From Perlabentimonas sp964490015 (GTDB taxonomy: Bacteria > Bacteroidota > Bacteroidia > Bacteroidales > Tenuifilaceae): a stretch of 64,000 bases of DNA. The DNA lies in assembly GCA_964490015.1 (NCBI GenBank), contig CAZBBA010000007.1, positions 1 through 64,000 of the forward strand. The letters are read 5' to 3'. Shown here piece after piece: positions 12,601 to 27,600 of this stretch. The translations under genes were made by a program, and so were the position numbers. The notes under the pieces are model-generated. The model was not told the origin of the DNA. It searched no databases and was given only the letters and a program-made list of their open reading frames with translations. Position 1 is the stretch's first letter; each line of letters opens with the position of its first letter.

Positions 12601-15600
12601 TCGACTAAATCCCTTGAGGATGATTTTAGCAATGTAATATTCAAGCTAATCAGCCTTCACCGGACTGGAAACAACCAGCTCGAACTGGTTCTCAGCATTA
12701 CTAACGAAGGTGCGCCCCGCGACCTTAAACTGATTAATGGGCTTATCACCATAACCGATTTTAATCGTAGGAATTACGATGCTCAGCGCGGAAAACTTGG
12801 TGATGTGGTTGGTGCTCAACGTTACTCTACACCACAGCGCACCCTAAAAAGCGGTGAAACTCTTCAGGCAACCTTCACATTCGACAAAATCCCTGCAGAC
12901 CTTAACCGCGTTATGAGGCTTAATGTGGGAGCTGAACTCCTTACTTTCTCTAGATTTGGATTGGACAACCTTGAGATCAGCACCCTTCAGTTCCGCGATT
13001 TTCCAGTCTCCGATAAGCCTACAACATCGATGACTACTACAACTGCTAAGCAGTTTGAGATTACTACACAGGCCTCGCTTAATGTCCATAAACCACTACC
13101 TCAGGTTGTTAAATCCGACACACAAGCTCCCGTACTGTCGATTTTAAGCCCCGAGGGAGTATCGCTTATTGGAGGAGAAGCAACTAGAGGTCGCCCTCTG
13201 GCTCACTCCTCTAGCGGACTCGACAACAGAAGGATGAGGTCCTTGGGAGAAGGTGATGGCATTTCAGTATCGGAACCTGCAATTCTTGTTAAGGGCACCG
13301 CCAGCGACGAAAGTGGTATTTTTGAAGTTGTTGTAAATGGGGTAAATGCCACCCTAAAACCCAACAATATTTTTGAAGCAACAGTTCAACTCAAAATGGG
13401 TCGAAATGAGGTTGTGATTCGCTCCATGGACATATATGGAAATAGCGTTGAACGTAAGTTCATCGTAATCCGTAAGGACTCACCAAATCAAAAAGTTACC
13501 TCCGACACCGAGGAGCTTGATCTGGTTTTTGATGCTCCAAGAGCGCCGCGTTACTACGCGCTTATTGTTGGCGTTAATGAGTATCCCGATCCCGGAATTG
13601 CCTCGCTTCAGAATCCCATACGAGATGCAGCCCTGCTGGCCAAGACTTTAGTTGAAAGCTATACCTTTGAAGCAAGCGATATCATCTTCCTTAAAAACCC
13701 CGACCGAGGTCAGCTAATAGATGAACTTGATAAACTTGCGCGCAGGATAACCAAAAACGATAACCTACTTATCTTTTATGCTGGGCACGGATATTTTGAC
13801 ACCGAAACCGAGTTTGGTTATTGGTTGCCCTCCGATGCCAAAGCATCGAGCACTGGAAACTGGATGGCCAACAGCCAGCTAAAGGACTATGTGGCTGCAA
13901 TTAAAAGTAAACACACACTGCTAATTGCCGATGCCTGCTTTGGTGGTAGCTTGTTTAAAGTTCGCAAGGCGTTTGCCGATGCCACCGACGAACTCAACAA
14001 AGTGTACGATAGAAAAAGTCGCAAGGCCATGACCAGCGGCGCACTTACCGAAGTTCCCGACGAGAGCGTGTTTATTAAGCATTTGGTGCAACGGCTTCAG
14101 GAAAACACCCTTAACTACCTATCTGCTGAGGAACTATTTAGCAGCTTTAAAACTGCCGTGATGAATACTAGCCCAACCGTACCCCAATATGGCGACATTA
14201 AGGGCACAGGCGACGAGGGAGGTGATTTTGTATTTGTAAGAAGGTAAATTAACCACCAAGAAATTTCAAAGGGATGAGCATTCGCTCCTCCCTTTTTTAT
14301 TGCCTTAGTTTAAAAAAAAGTGGATCGTTCCCCCAATATTTCGTAATTTTGATTCCAAATACTGCATCAAAAAATTGAACTATGAAAAAACAATTACTCG
14401 TACTATTTGCTATAGCTAGCATTTCTGCTGTTACTGCTATTCAAGCCTTTGCTCAGGATGAAGATCCAAAAATTTCAAAACTCAGAGAAAAAGTTGATGC
14501 TGCCAAAGCAAGAGTTCAAGATGCTGATGCGCTAGTCAGTTCAGCCGATAGCATTGTTGCTAGCGGAGAGGCTCTTATAGCCGAAGCAGAATCGACCCTA
14601 AAGCAGCTTACTCAGGAAAAAAAGGATATTGATCGCGATTACTTTAATGCCAAGAAACCCTTAGAGCGACAGCTCAGATCAAGGGATAAGGAAGAGGCCG
14701 ATCAGGCAAAGATTCAGAGCAAAGAGGTTGAAACCCAGTATAAGGAAAGAGACAAGGACTGGAACTCTAGGTACAAGGAAGCCCTTAAACAGTACGATAA
14801 TGGAAAAAAAACTGTGGCCAAAGGGAAAGTGAATCAAAAGAAAGCAAAAGATCGTAAGAAAGACGCCGAGAAAAAACTAAAAGAAGCTGAGAAAATCCTA
14901 AGCAGTGCCAAAAAGTAGCACTAACTATTTAGCTGGTGAAGCAATAATAGGTAGCTGTACAAAAAACTTGGTGCCAAAGCCATAATCCGTTTCAAACCAA
15001 ATTTTACCTCCAATTACTTCAATAATTCCCTTGCTTATGGCAAGGCCTAAGCCCATCCCCCCCGACTTTGTGGTAAAGTTGGGGGTAAATAATTTGGGCG
15101 TTACCTCGGGCGAAATTCCTACACCGTTATCTTCGATAATGATTAGCGCATCGTTACCCTTACTGTAAAGGGTAACCGTAATTTTTCCGTCCTCTTTCCT
15201 GCCAATAGCCTGTACAGCATTTTTCACGAGATTGACAAAAACCCTCGACAATTGTTCTTTGTCTGCAAATACATAAATATCAGGCTGAGGAATCCTTTTT
15301 AATAGGGTGATGTTTGGGTAAGCCGCAAAAAGATTGGCTGCATCGTCGACAACTCGATTTACTACTATATGGCTAAACTGACCCACGGGCATTTTGGCAA
15401 AATTGGAGAATTCGGTGGCAATATTGCTTAGCACATTTATCTGGTCAAAAAGTGTCTCTGAGAATTTCTCAAACAGCGTATCCCAATCATCAGCATTATC
15501 CTTTTTCGCCCTAACAAGGTACTGTAAATTCAGCTTAATTGGTGTAAGTGGGTTTTTAATCTCGTGGGCTATCTGTTTGGCCATCTCACGCCAGGCGCTT

Positions 15601-18600
15601 TGTCGTTGACTATGAGCCAGTTTACTTGCACTCTCCACTAGTTCGGCCACCATTCGGTTGTACTCTGTTACAAGCTGCCCCAACTCATCATTACCCTCGT
15701 AACTTATTGTCTCGTTGTGTTTATCCAAATCAACTTTGCTAAGCTTTTCCCTTATTAACTCAAGGGGTTTGGATATTTGGTTGCTGATTACCACTGCAAC
15801 GAATATGGCAAAGAGGATAAGTAGAGCGTATATGTTCACCAGGGCGACTACTACCGAAAATACCTCCTCAATAAACTCGCTCTGCCTTGTAAAATAAGGC
15901 AAATTAAGGTACGCAACTTTATGATTACTGGTATTAAATAATGGTGCATACGCCGATAAGTACTCCATTTTCCCGATTTGCTCGGTGTGTATTAGCTTGG
16001 GACTATGCCTATTTGATAACTCGAAGTAGGATAGCGGATGTATTTCGCTACCAATTAGCTGCCGTTCAAATACCTCAGGTCGCGATGTGGCTAGTAAAAC
16101 CCCATTCAGGCTATACAGGTTTATGTCGGATCGCAGCACATTCGAGAGTTTCACTAGGTAGCTAGTTAATAATTCGTAATTCTCCTCGGAAAGCAGCCCT
16201 TGCGATATGAGATTCTCCTCTATATCGGCTTTGGCCGAGAGAAGTTTTTCATTGAGACTATCATAGTTCTTCCGCTCAAAACTCTTTACACTGTAAGCAA
16301 TAGTAACCATTCCCACCATTATCAACGATAGGAATATAAGCTGAACCATGCTATACTTTATCCTATTCTTTAGGCTAGGTACGTTGAAGTTAAACGCAAC
16401 GGGTAAACCTCCAACCACCAACCACAGCATATTCGCTAGATAAAAAACAAGGAAAACCCAGGCAAACGAAGCGGTAAAATTGAATAAGCTCTCGTTTGGT
16501 CTACTGATAAAAAGTAGAATATCGCTGTCGTTTGAGTAGATTAGATGGTTAAAGCTGCCGTCGTCGATAAAAGTGTACCGATTTAAGGTGTCGACAGGAT
16601 AGTGATTAACCAAGGAGTAGTTGAATGTCCCTGTTCGAGCGATTAGCTGCCCGTTAAAATACTTAGCCGAGGAGTAATCGGTTAAAACTTTACGCTCCGA
16701 AACTTTACCGTCGAGCAAAAGTTCTGGGTAACCCAGCAGTTCGCGGCTTAGCTTTGAATCTAATTCAAGGTAAATGCAAATCTCTTCCCCATCGGGTAAA
16801 ACGTACTCAATCATACCTAAATAGCTGATTCTTCCATTCTGATTGTTGAGATGGAAAAAACTTGTTCCCGGAATTCTAGTGCCATACTCGTTGAGCATAT
16901 CCTCAAAAAAGTTGTAACATCGATACACTTCTCCAGTATTCTCAATAATCAAATCAGACGAAGGCAAGCAAATGGTTATCTGAAAATCGTACTTTTTGAG
17001 ATAACCCTCCAGGTAATTGTTTCCCAGATAGTCGTAAAGATTTCCTTCTCTATCGGAGATGCGATCGAGGTAATTGATAATTTCCTGATCGGCATGCATT
17101 CGCCTAGCAATCTGGGGAAAAATTACTTCGGCAATGGGATCGCGCTCGTTGGAAAGGTTTATGGCTAAAATTTTCCTTACCTCCTGATCCTTTTTCTGAG
17201 CATTGGTAGAGATAATAAAAACCGTATAAATCGATAGCAGCAGCGTGAGTACTAGAAAAACATTTGCGTTTACAACACTAAAAAACTTTTTGGAGTACAG
17301 AAAAAGTTGTACCATAAGCAGCGATAGTCCAACGGCGTATATCGTTGGAGTATGACCGCTGGCATGCATAAGGAGAAACGCTATTATATGGGCTAAAAGC
17401 CAAATGGCAATCAAATTAAGTCGCTTACATCCATTTAGTAGATTATGAGTAAAATGAAGCATTAGAATTGATGATACAAACCAAATTGAAATAATTAGGT
17501 ACTCGAGTAGGATATATACTGAGAAATTAAAAATCCTGTATGCTTCAAGCGAAATAGTTGAGTTAAGAACCAGAATTGCTATCAAGCTATCAGCTATGTA
17601 GATAATCGTAATAGAAAGTATTGCAAGGATTAATCCTGAAATAAACCGGAGAAGGTTACGCGACACCTTAACCTGATTCGAAGTTCTATACATATAGCAG
17701 ATTAGCCCAAAAAAGATAAGTGAATTAATCACTAAATCGCCCAATGAAGGGATTAACCATGAAAAAGCAAAAACCTCCACGTTAAATAATTTCCAACTTC
17801 CCTGTGGTATTAGTTGCCAATATAGTGTGGCTAACCTTAAACCCATTAACAATATTGCAAGCAATGGAATACTAACTGCAATTCTATTTCGTAATACCGG
17901 TAACCAGAACAAACTGTAGATAAAAATCAGAAGAAAAACAAACCCAGAATACGATAAGATCGCTACCAAATCGGCTATTCCAATTTCAAAATTTCGTGGA
18001 ATGTAGGTTAAGTAAAAAACAGGAACTTTTCCAAATAGGGCAACCGGGAACGAACCGTTAATGGAGTTGGGCGAAACGCTATACCCTTCGAGAAAAGAAA
18101 TAGTTTTATGAAAATCATTCTGCAAAAATTTGTTCTGGTAAGAGTAGCTATACTTCAACTTAACCAAAAGAAGTCCTTTTACATCATCGCGGGCTATCCA
18201 GTAGGAAATACACCAAGTGTTTTGAACCCATACCAACCTGTTAGAGAGCTCTTGCACGTGTCCTATCTCCATATTCTCGGACCAAAACCTAAGTTCATTA
18301 TCCCTAAAGATAAATATTGCTAGCCCCTCTTTCTGAAGCGTTTCCCATTTCTTATTGGCTAAGAGGGCAAAAGCGCTCTCAAAACTTTTGTCGTATGCTT
18401 CGTCAATTAAATCCATTGTGGCTTGCATTCCCACATTGGTCCGTTCCATTAAAATATCCTTGGCGCGCGAAATTTGGGGGGGCTTTGCCAGCTTACGCAT
18501 TATTATGCTTGAAGAGTATGGGATAATTGCGAAACAAACCAGCGATAGCAGGAGCGAAAAACCTAAAACTATTTTAATGTGTCGAGTGCGCACTTCTTAT

Positions 18601-21600
18601 ATCAAAAACGTTAGAATATTCAAATGAATCGCTTCAGTTTAACAAAAGTAATGCTCGTTGTAACAAAAATCGCACCGAAACAGGTTTACTCGTGGTGGTA
18701 GGGCTCTCCTCTAAGAATGGTCATTGCCCGATAAAGCTGCTCCACCAAAACTAGGCGCACCATCTGGTGCGAGAAGGTTAGCCTCGAAACCGCGAAGTGA
18801 TCCTTAACCCTACTCTTAACCGCATTGGAAACCCCGTAAGCACCCCCCACCACAAAAACCAACTCCTTAGTGCTTCCCAGCATTTTTGATTGTAAAATGC
18901 CCGAGAGTTCCATCGAAGTGTACTCTCTTCCCCGCTCATCCAGCAGAATTACATCGGGTCGTCCGGTAAGGGTTGCCAACAATAACTCCTCCTCCCGTAG
19001 TATAAGCTGGTCTACACTTAAGCTTTTGCTATTTTTTACATCGGGAATAACCTCTATATCAACCTTAATATAGCGCCTCAGGCGTTTTAAATACTCCTCT
19101 ATACCCAGGTCTATAAATCCTTTACTAGTTTTCCCAATTACAAGAATGGTTACCTTCACCCTTCAATTTTATTACATAAACACCAAAGGTATAAAAAAAC
19201 CCAAGCAAATAAACATGTGTAGGCTTTTGCCGCATAACAAAACCACAAGGATATTATAGAAACTGGCTGAAGTGAATAAAGATTTTGGCTTAAGCAGATT
19301 TTTTAGCTATTTTTACAAATATTCGAAACAAAAATCCATTTTTGCTGTAATTGCATTGTGTAAACATTTCAACTGAGTCAACCATTTATACTTTATAAGG
19401 TTTTCCCTTGAACAGGGCATAGTATTTGTTGCATACGTTTGTTACAATTTGTCTTCCAGCCTTTTTCCATTAACCTGTGAGTCAAATTAAATCTAAAGAG
19501 TAGAGAAATGAGAAAAAAAATAATTGCCATTGCTGTGGTGATTTTAACCGTAATCATAACCAATGGTTTTAGTCAACAGGTTTCATCCGATAGCTTTATC
19601 GAAACTATTACCAATATATTCAAGTCTGGGAATTCCAGTGAGCTAGGGAAGCACCTAAACCCCACCGTTGAATTGGAACTGCTTGAGGAGGAGAATATTT
19701 TCAGCAAGGCACAAGCAGAGCTGCTGATGAAAGATTTCTTCACCAAGAATAAACCCACATCTTTTAAAGTAAACCATCAAGGAAACAAGGGGAATACAAG
19801 TTTTGCCATCGGAACGCTGATTACCCAATCGGGCAGCTTTAGGGTTTCAGTTTTTATGAAAACCGATAACAATAAGCTGTTAATTCACCAGATTAGAGTT
19901 GAAAAGAGTTAACCAAATCCTCATCGGATAGCAACATCACCCCAAGAAAATACTTGCTAAATATGTCGTTGGAAGATAAACTGATCGATATCGCCATTGC
20001 TGAAGATATTGGCGATGGTGACCATTCGTCCCTCTCGTGTATCCCCGCTTCTGCTCAGGGCGAGGTAAAACTAATGATTAAAGATTCGGGGATCATTGCA
20101 GGAATAGAAATTGCCCGCAGAATCTATAATCGAATCGATGCTCAGGTAATTTTCACGCCCTACCTTACCGATGGGACATCAGTGAAACCTGGCGATATTG
20201 GTTTTAGCGCAAAGGGGAAGGTTCACTCGCTTCTTCAAGCCGAGCGTATTGCGCTCAACGTTATACAACGCATGAGCGGAATTGCCACCCAAACCAACAT
20301 CTACGTAAAGCGAATCGAAGGAACAAGAGCCAAAATTCTCGACACCCGCAAAACAACACCAGGCATGCGCGTTTTCGATAAACTAGCGGTACGCATTGGA
20401 GGTGGACATAATCATCGCATGGGTTTATACGACATGATTATGCTAAAGGATAACCATGTTGATTTTGCGGGTGGCATTAAGCAGTCCATAGAAAAGGCTA
20501 ATAGCTACCTAAAATCAATTGGTAAAAATATTGATATTGAGGTAGAAACTCGTAATTTTGATGAGATTCAACAGGTGCTCGAAATTGGTGGTGTTCGACG
20601 AATTATGCTCGACAATTTTAGCGTTGAGCAAACCCGAAAAGCGGTGGAACTTATCAATGGTCGCTTTGAAGTGGAATCGTCGGGAGGGATTACACTGGAA
20701 ACCATCCGCGATTATGCTGAAACAGGTGTCGATTTCATCTCGGTTGGCGCGCTTACACATCAAATTAAGAGCCTGGATATGAACCTAAAAAAGGTGTAAT
20801 CTACAAAATAAATTCCCATGCTGGCTAAGCATAAAAAGGATAATGTGCTCATTGGGCTAATGCGACGATTATCTATTTATACAAAGCTGGCGATCCGCAA
20901 GGCCAAACGAATTAGCTTTATTGGTTTCAACGGCGCTCCAATTTACGACGTTGTAGTTTTTTTTGCCCGAGGACTAGTTAAGGGAAGTATTACTACGCGT
21001 GCTTCGGCAGTATCGTTCGATTTTTTTGTTGCTATTTTCCCTACAATCATCTTTGTCTTCACGCTTATTCCCTACATCCCGGTTGATAATTTTCAGGAGC
21101 AGCTCTTGGAATTAATCGAAGGGATCTTGCCCATTACGGCATTCTCGCTGGTCGAAAACACTCTTGTGGAAGTTGTTACCATGCGAAGCTGGGGATTGCT
21201 GTCGTTTGGGTTCATTGCTGCCGTTTTTTTTGCGCACAATGGGGTAAACTCACTAATCGATGCATTTAACGCCACGTATCACACTATTGAAACAAGGCGG
21301 TTTATTAACCAGCACCTAATTGCCCTAACCCTCACGTTCTTACTCCCATTGCTATTAACAATTGGGGTTATGCTAGTTCTATTTGGCCAATACTCACTCA
21401 ACTTTTTAGTTCAAAAAGAGATACTTCAGCTAAACTTTACCTACTACATAATTGTTGTAATCAGGTGGTTTGTAATTGTATGCCTATTCTTCTTTTCCAT
21501 TTCGTTCCTATACTACATGGCTCCAGCCAAGCGAACCAAGTTTAGGTTTATTTCGGCAGGATCTATTATGGCAACGGCAATGATTATGGTAACCTCAATT

Positions 21601-24600
21601 GGGTTTTCGTTCTACGTGAACAACTTTGGGCAGTACAACAAGCTATACGGATCGATTGGCAGTTTGCTTGCGCTTATGGTTTGGATTTACTTTAACGCCA
21701 TTGGTCTTATTATTGGCTTTGAGATTAATGCCAGCATAGCATCGGCCAAGAACAAACAAGGTAATAAGTTACAGTATGAAGACGAAAAACATATCGGAAA
21801 TTCGAAAGGATTACAACCTACGACAACTCAACGAGGTTGAAATTGAAAAAAAACCAATAACCTTATTCGAGCAGTGGCTTGCCGAAGCTATTGAAGCGAA
21901 TTGCAACGAACCCACCGCCATGACCCTTGCCACCAGTACTTTTGATGGCAAACCTTCGGCAAGGGTAATGCTTTTAAAAGATGTTAGCATCGAAGGCTTC
22001 ACCTTTTTCACCAACTACGAGAGTAAAAAAGGACGACAACTGCTACAGAACTCCTATGGTGCCCTGGTTTTCTTTTGGCCTGAACTTGAAAGGCAGGTTA
22101 GGGTTGAAGGAAAGATAAAAAGAGTCAGCGATCAACAATCGGATAAGTACTTCAAGTCTCGACCCGAAAAAAGTAAAATTGGAGCATGGGCTTCGCCCCA
22201 GAGTCAGGTTATACCCAGCCGGAAATACTTAGAAAACCTAAAATCCGATTTCCAGGAGGAGTTCACTGGAAAAACCATATCGCGCCCCCCCAACTGGGGA
22301 GGTTATACACTTATACCAACCGTTATTGAATTTTGGCAGGGACGGCCAAACAGGCTCCACGACAGGATTCAGTATAGCTTTCTAAACGACCAATGGGTAA
22401 TTGAACGACTTGCCCCTTAAAAAAGCAGGGGCGGCGCTTATGCGCCGCCCCTGCTTTTTTTAAGCTATCACGAAGCTCTAACCAACGTGAATAAACTGAT
22501 CAACCAACTTTTTAATCTCGTCGTTTTTACCGTATAGTTTCTCGCTCAATCCTTTGTCGTTATACGATTTAAGTTTTGCTATTCGGCTATCGATAAGTCC
22601 TTCGGGGAAGATATGCTTATCCTCAAATATTTGTCTCTTACTGGCCAACGCCTCAGCCGACTCAAAACACGATAACGGTAGCTGCTCTAAGGTCGCCAAC
22701 TTCGCTTTGTTCTCGGGCTTAAAGATATTCACATCAACGTAAAGTTTCTGGGCTATCTCTAGAGCATCGGGCATTTGAAGCCCTTTAAGGGCTGTAACAA
22801 CCAACCCGGCAAGGGTTAGGTAAATATCGGCAGAGCCATCGGGCACTCTAATCTCGAAGGTTTGCTTCGACATGATGGGGCGAATCACGCTCTTGTCGCT
22901 GGGGTTAGCATCATGAATCATATTGCCAGCACCCGACCATCCCAGAGGAACGCGGATCACAACCGAGCGATTGCGATCGCCCCAGCAGATATTCGTGGGC
23001 GCTTCCTGATGAGGAACCAGTCGTAGATACGAGGTTGGAATGGTATTCCCAAATGCCGTTAACGCATCGGCTGAGGTAAGAATTCCGGCAATCATCTTTT
23101 TGGCCAAATCGCTTAGCTTGCCATTCTCGGCGGTAAGGTTTACGCCATCCTTTTCGAGCATCATATGGAAATGCATTCCACTGCCTGCTTTACCAACAGT
23201 TATCTTGGGAGCATAGCTAATATCTACACCGTAGCGATATCCCAGCATCCTCAAAATCCATTTAGCCAGTATCATCTGCTCAGCTGCTACCTCAACAGAG
23301 GTTGGGAGAAACTCAATCTCCTGCTGCTCGTAGTACATATCGCCATCGGTAAAGCAACCCACCTCGGAGTGGCCATACTTAATGCTACCGCCGGCCTTGG
23401 CAATCAGCCTTAGCGCCTCGTTACGGATATACTCGTACTTGGCAAAAGGCTCGCTGGCGTGATACCCTTTCTGATCGACACCAGGATATGCATCCTCCTT
23501 GGGTGCAATTATGTAGTACTCCAGCTCGCCTAGGGCGAGAAAATTATACCCAGTTGCGCGAGTAAATTCCTCGTTTGCCTTTCGTAGCACGTAGCCTGGA
23601 TCGCTCTCGAGAGGTTTGCCCTCATTGTTGTAGAATGAACAAAGGATATCGAGCGTTGGAACCTCGGCGAATGGGTTTACAAATGCTGTACGGTACCTGG
23701 GAACCACGTATAAATCGCTGCTGCCAGCCTCGATAAACGAGAAAAGACTGCTACCATCGACCCGCTCGCCATGGGTAAGAATGGTTTCCAGGTGATCTTT
23801 TGATGTGATCACAAAGTTTAGGGTCTTCAGCCTGCCATCCTCGGCCACATACCTAAGATTAATCATTTCAATCTCGTACTCCTCGCAGAAACGGATAATA
23901 TCCTCGCGGGTAAACTCCGTTGCGGGTTTCTGTAAAAACTGCACCAACTCGTTGGGGTTCATTTTAACTGCCGACTCTTTCATATAGATTGATGTTTAAT
24001 TTTTTTCAATTGGAAAATTTCTCAAAGCTCATAAACTCCATCCAAAAAAGCAAGGGAGAGAATAATGTTAAGTAACAGATATCGACAGAATAGTAGCCTA
24101 AAAAGTAGTAAATAATGGGTATAATTTAACAGGGTGATTCTGATCACCAGTTGGTTGGTTTGGAGAACGAAATAAAGAGCAGAGTTTTTATTCAAAAAAA
24201 AAATGTTAGAATGCCAAAACGCTAAAAAACAAACAAAAAAAGGGAGATCAAATCTCCCCTAATAAAAATTGCAAAAATGTCATCTACCTGATCAAGGCTT
24301 CAAACTCAACCTCAATGGGCTTATTGTCGATAAAGTTAAACTGTGTAAGCTTGCGCATCTCGTAGTAAAACTGCCAGTAGTTACGCATGGCAGCAATGTA
24401 ACGGTTGCGGGCGTTATCCCTTTCGGTTTGTGCAATGTTGAGCTCAATTACATCGATCTTACCAATAAGGAATCGCTCCTTGGTAACGTTGTAACGACTT
24501 TGCGCAATGGTATCGGCTTTACCAGCAAGCTGTAGCTGATTCTCCTGCAGGTTAAACTGCATTACTTTAAGGTAAATGTCTTGCTCAAAATCGGTTAGCG

Positions 24601-27600
24601 ACTGCTGAATATTTGTACGAACCACCTCGCGGCTCGATTCGGCCATTTTTACTCGTCCGCTTCCAAGTCCCCAATCGAGAATGGGAATGCTAATTCCAAC
24701 CCTAACACCCTGCTGATCCATGGGATCAACATAAACGTTTTGAAACTCCTCGGCACGCTGGGTTAGGCCATAAGTAGCATACAAATTTGCGCTAAAGCCC
24801 CTATTGGCCTTGGCCTGGGCAACATTTCTATCGGACTCTATCAACCTGCGTTCAAACTGCAAAATACTGGGATTATTAGTTTTGGCAAGCGAAAGTACCC
24901 TGTCGTACTGCAACTTGGTTTTTGGGAAAAAGTCGGGAACTATTAGCTCCACATCATACTCGTCCTTTAATCCAAGGAAGGATTTTAACCTAAACTTCTT
25001 AAGCTGCAAATCAATTTCGGCCTCGTTAACAGAGCTACCCGCATTTAAGTAACTCAACTCCATCTGCAGCAGCTCGTTTTCAGCAATGGTGCCAATATTG
25101 TAACGGCCTCGGGCAATCTGGTAAAGTGTATCGGTATTGGCGTAGTTAAGCTGTGCTGTTTTAAGGTTTTGCTGGGCAAGCACAAGGTCGAAGAAGTAGC
25201 GAATTGCCTCTCCGGCAATGGTCTCCATCGACGATATATAGTTGCGCTTGGCCTCTAGATACTTTATCGGTTCAATCTTCTTTTTCCATTTAAACTCATT
25301 GAACCCAAAAAGTGGCTGGTTAAAACCAATTTGAATGGGAACCGACATAAAGTTTGTTCCTTTTTTAAGGCCAAAAAAATCGGTTCTCTCCAGATTTGAA
25401 CTGGCAAAAATTCGTCCTCCGGTGAGGCCAATATTTTGATTTAAGCCCAACCCCGCAGATATGGTATTGGAGTTCTCCTCGATGTACTTGTAGGTTCCGT
25501 CCTCGAGTTGATAGCGAACTAAGCTTCTATTAAAATTTGGCACTGTACCATTTAACGTAATACTAGGCAAAAACTCCGCCTGATAGGTTCTATACTCCCA
25601 GTACGCAGCTCTAAACTGGTGCTTGGCAAGAATGGATTGGGGCGAGTAATCCTCGGCCATCTCAAGTACTTCGGTAATGGTAAGTGATGTTTTAGGCGCT
25701 TGAGCAAATGCTACACTTGCAGCAATTACTAAACCCGCGGCCACTGTAAATAACTTATGGAACATAATTAACTAAATATTTTGTTGAATTCACTATTCGT
25801 AACGTAACGATTCTATGGGATCTTTCTCGGCTGCGCGCTTTGCAGGCGATAGCCCAAAAATAACCCCAACGGCTGCCGACACGCCAAATGCCACCAACAC
25901 CGACAAGGGCGATACAATGGTGAGAATTCCAGAGAAGTGATTGATTAAGTACGACAGAACTATTCCCAGGATAACCCCAATAATTCCACCCGAAACGCTT
26001 ATTAGAACGGCTTCGGACAGGAATTGTGCTACAATATCGGCCTTTTTGGCCCCAATGGCCAAGCGGGTACCAATCTCTTTTATACGTTCCATTACCGAGG
26101 CAAACATGATATTCATAATGCCTATTCCTCCCACCACCAAAGAGATGCTGGCAATAGCGCCCAGCACAATGTTGAAAATATCCTTGGTTCGCTGCTGCTG
26201 TTTAAGGAGTAATTCCGGAACAATTATCTCGAAATCTTTTACGCCAGCGTGCCTTCGCAACATCATCCGGCTAAGCACATCGGTAGTTGTAGGAATATCA
26301 GCGGTTTCGGCCACCTGCACAATTATCCTATCGAGCTGATGGTAGTTTTGCTGCGCCTGCGACTGGGTTGATCCTCCAAAAACGCGCATCCCAGGTCTAA
26401 ACATCATAGTTGAGCTCTGCACTCGCTTGGTGCTAACCAATGCCCTGTTCTGATATCGCATAAGCATGGTTTTTACTGGGATATAAACGTTATCGTTGTA
26501 CACGTTTACCCCAGCGCTTTCAAAGCCGGTAAGTGTAATATCTGTTTTCTGTAGAACGCCTACCACCTGCAGCCACACATGTCCAAACTTTATGTACTGC
26601 CCAATGGGATTTGTGCTGCTAAAAAACTTATTCTTGATATTTGCGCCAATTATACACACCGGAATGCCATGCTCAAGCTGATACTCGGTAAAAAAACCTC
26701 CCTGCTCAAGCGGCAGGTTAAATAGCTCGAAGTAATCGGGCGAAACGCCCATGATTTTGGCGGGCATCCTAAAGGCGTTAAACTGAACAAAGGAGTTTAG
26801 ACTAATCTCTGGGCTGGCCTTTTGCACCGAGGGAATAATCTCTCTTATTGCCTCCATATCGAGTAGCGTTAACCCTGGCGAAAACTTGCGCCGTTGACGT
26901 TCTCCTCCTTCTGTATCACTTGTATTATCCTGCTCCTCGAAGATGGGGTTTATGATGATATTATTAACTCCCACCATCTTCATCTGATCCAGAATCTCCT
27001 GCTGTGCTCCGTTGCCTATGGCCATCATGCTGATAACCGCAGCCACACCGAAGATAATGCCCAGGGCGGTAAGCATCGATTTTAGCTTGTTGGCCAGGAT
27101 AGACTCAACGGCAATGGTAACATCGTGAATATAGCGTTTGTACATTTTCTTTTGCTTATGGTAATTCGCAAATACTTCAAAAAAATCGCAGAGCGATGAA
27201 AATCATCTACTTTGCCCCTGGGCCTGGCATACGCATTCCACCGCCATTGGGGCGACGCTGACGCTCGCTATTTCGCTGCTCATTGGCTGCCTTTGCCTCC
27301 TCCTCCTTGCGTTTGCGCTCGGCAATCTTCTCCTTAATCTCAGAGATTAACTCTGTACCAGTAAGGACAAACTTATCAACATTCTCGGGAATGCTAAGGA
27401 AGACCTCATCATTCTCGGTGATGCCTTTTTCGATAATGATAAAATTCTCGTTCTGCTCGCCAATCATCACAATCTGCTTCTTGTGTTTTGAGGTGTAAAC
27501 GTAGCTTAAGCTATCGTCGGCATGCACAGCCTCAAGGGGAACGTACACCACATCGGCAAACCGCTGGGTAACAATTTGGTTGCTGGTGGTCATGGATGGA